Shown one piece after another: positions 62,579 through 64,000 of a DNA stretch of 64,000 nucleotides (positions within the stretch are counted from its first letter, which is position 1; each line of letters begins with the position of its first letter). The stretch is from Firmicutes bacterium CAG:24053_14 (GTDB taxonomy: Bacteria > Bacillota > Clostridia > Oscillospirales > Oscillospiraceae), in assembly GCA_001916715.1 (NCBI GenBank), contig MNSZ01000063.1, positions 1-64,000 of the forward strand, given 5' to 3'. Position numbers and translations under genes: made by a program. The notes beneath the pieces were generated by a model. That model saw only the letters and a list, made by a program, of their open reading frames with translations, ran no database searches and was not told the DNA's origin.

Positions 62579-63817
62579 TTGCTTATGGAATACAAAACGC
62601 TTGAAAAAATATATTATTCTTCCCCAAATGACTATGAAAAGATATATCTTGAGCGCTATAACGGCGACTATACGCACAGGCTGCACTTTGACATAGGCGG
62701 CAACAAGGCTTTTTTCATAGTCACGCCGGATATCCAGAAGAAAATGCTCGGCATCCAGCGCATGGATAAGACAGTCTCGCGACTGTGCGCACAGCTTCCG
62801 GGAAAGGCCATCGAGCAGTTTACAAAGCGCTGCCTTATCGACGAGCTTGTTCTGACGAACAGCATCGAGGGAGTCAGCAGTACTCGGCGCGAGATGTATG
62901 ACGTGCTTGAGGGCATGGGCAGGGGCGAGGCGAAAAAGCGCTTCACCGGCCTTACGCAGAAATACATCATGCTCCAGCGCGGCGAGGGCATACGGCTTGA
63001 GACCTGCGAGGATATCAGAAAGATATACGATGAGCTGGTTCTGCCGGAGGTCACGGAAGAGGATCCGAAAAACGCGCCCGACGGCGTGCTTTTCAGGAAA
63101 GACTCGGTCAGCGTATGCTCCGGCACGCAAAAGGAGATCCACCGCGGCCTGTACCCCGAGCGCAAGATCATCTCGTCGATGGAGTCTGCGCTGGAATACT
63201 TAAACGACGAGAGCGAGGAGCTTCTGCTGCGCACGGCAGTGTTTCACTATTTGCTCGGCTATATCCACCCGTTTTACGACGGAAACGGCAGGCTCAACCG
63301 CTTTATCAGCAGCTGCATGATGGCCAAGGAGCTTGAGCCGGTGTCGGGCTATCGCCTGTCGTACACGATAAAGGAAAATCTCGGAGACTACAACAATGCA
63401 TTTAAGGTCTGCAACCGGCCGCAGAACAAGGGCGATCTTACGCCGTTTGTCGAGATGTTCATATCGGTCATAGAAAAATCGATGTCCGCGCTGCGTGACG
63501 CGCTCGAAAAGCGCTCGGCGCTTTTGACGCATTATTCGCTGAATATCGGGTCGCTGCCCGATGCCGACAGCGAGATCATATACGAGCTTTACAGCGTGCT
63601 TATTCAGGCGCGGCTGTTTTCCGAAAACGGTGTTTCAATGGGCGAGCTGTGCGCACACTTGAACAGGAGCGGCGAGACCGTGCGCAAAAAGCTTGCCGTT
63701 GTGAAAAACTCCGGGCTATTGATAACCAAAACCGTCAAGCGCGAAAAATTCTACGGCATCGACCTTGAGCTTATAGATAATTTCATTGCGTACAACGCGC
63801 GGCAAGCGCAAGAGTGA
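62579..63817 (+). CDS. Fic-domain protein with inhibitory helix and C-terminal HTH
   Basis: 412 residues. The Fic motif HPFYDGNGRLNRF starts at about 231. An inhibitory motif TNSIEG (T93 to G98) precedes it, so this is a class II, self-inhibited Fic enzyme, likely an AMP-transferase. A winged-helix-like end (GVSMGELCAHLNRSGETVRK) follows. The TTG at 62579 has GAGG 7 bases upstream; an ATG two codons later is possible. Target unknown. Confidence 0.88.
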   Translation: MLMEYKTLEKIYYSSPNDYEKIYLERYNGDYTHRLHFDIGGNKAFFIVTPDIQKKMLGIQRMDKTVSRLCAQLPGKAIEQFTKRCLIDELVLTNSIEGVSSTRREMYDVLEGMGRGEAKKRFTGLTQKYIMLQRGEGIRLETCEDIRKIYDELVLPEVTEEDPKNAPDGVLFRKDSVSVCSGTQKEIHRGLYPERKIISSMESALEYLNDESEELLLRTAVFHYLLGYIHPFYDGNGRLNRFISSCMMAKELEPVSGYRLSYTIKENLGDYNNAFKVCNRPQNKGDLTPFVEMFISVIEKSMSALRDALEKRSALLTHYSLNIGSLPDADSEIIYELYSVLIQARLFSENGVSMGELCAHLNRSGETVRKKLAVVKNSGLLITKTVKREKFYGIDLELIDNFIAYNARQAQE

Positions 63818-63820
63818 TGC

Positions 63821-63861
63821 AAAAGCAATGCCCCGGCTTCGGATGAAGCCGGGGCGTTTTG
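63821..63861. terminator. bidirectional terminator after Fic gene
   Basis: GCCCCGGCTTC pairs with GAAGCCGGGGC around GGAT, with AAAA before and TTTT after. It separates two convergent genes. Confidence 0.85.
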
Positions 63862-63871
63862 CGTATTCAGT

Positions 63872-64000
63872 TCAGTTTTGCGCGTCTTTTTCGCTTTTGG
63901 GCATAAGCCTGCCGAGCCAAAGCACGAGCGCGCCGATGACAACGGCGAGGATGCACTGGACAGGGCTGAACGCGGCCTTTATCGCCGCAATGCCGAGAAG
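63872..64000 (-). CDS. C-terminal end of a membrane protein (partial)
   Basis: The last 42 residues are visible, ending with a TGA at 63872-63874. They contain one hydrophobic helix (VQCILAVVIGALVLWLGRL) and a short charged tail KSEKDAQN. The start lies outside the window and the family is not recognisable. Confidence 0.55.
   Translation of the reverse strand, partial: LLGIAAIKAAFSPVQCILAVVIGALVLWLGRLMPKSEKDAQN

Overview
The window looks like a chromosome segment of a gut-type Firmicute, class Clostridia, most likely in or near the Oscillospiraceae. The grounds are the gene sets (hfq, a HlyD-like gene, ylmE/yggS, sepF, divIVA and ileS in a row; rpmG-secE-nusG-rplK-rplA; miaB, mutS, mutL, miaA), the frequent TTG and GTG starts with strong GGAGG sites, TAXI-type TRAP transport, ferredoxin-based oxidoreductases, and GC-rich codon use in the core genes. 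The species cannot be named from the sequence alone.

Layout. 1-2060: degenerate tRNA-Ser-like sequences, a PH-domain gene, a small hypothetical gene and a five-tRNA cluster (Gly, Arg, His, Gln, Lys). 2061-25493: a composite genomic island. The last 29 bp of the tRNA-Lys gene (2032-2060) recur at 22209-22237 and 25465-25493. The island carries a SAM-type riboswitch, an RNA-polymerase alpha-CTD-like gene, a fragment of a phage tape-measure gene, an IS256-family element, a complete amino-acid/2-oxoacid catabolic module, an IS21-family relic that truncates a coiled-coil membrane protein, and a LysR/metallo-hydrolase pair between two direct-repeat pairs. 25494-64000: core chromosome with metG, VanW, hemW, htpG, rpmG-secE-nusG-rplK-rplA, a folate ECF S-component, a CPBP protease, mutS, miaB, mutL-miaA-hfq, ylmE-sepF-divIVA, ileS, a 4Fe-4S protein, a LOG protein, an MFS carrier, DUF951, rarA, nth, a BceAB-like ABC exporter and a Fic protein.

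How the island genes fit together. A leftward operon (gdhA, korA, korB, korC, sucC, sucD, korD, an Asp/Glu-type racemase, an aminotransferase, then a gntR regulator) diverges from a rightward set (TRAP permease, TAXI receptor, aspartate dehydrogenase-like, PLP ammonia-lyase). Read together they suggest uptake of an organic acid or amino acid, release of ammonia to 2-oxoacids, ferredoxin-dependent oxidation of 2-oxoglutarate to succinyl-CoA, and ATP from succinyl-CoA synthetase. Two near-identical 13-bp palindromes in the divergent promoter region are good candidate operators for the GntR protein.

Most unusual signal. The core region, but not the island, is full of mosaic intergenic repeats. 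The main unit has terminal inverted repeats of about 80 bp ending in TTTTTAGAGGCG. Its ends are fused to genes: they supply the last codons or stop of ileS, a 4Fe-4S protein, DUF951, a 171-aa membrane protein and htpG, and they supply the only visible Shine-Dalgarno sequence of hemW and mutS. Other short palindromes are nested in the same blocks, some with different arms but the same CCCTAC flank.
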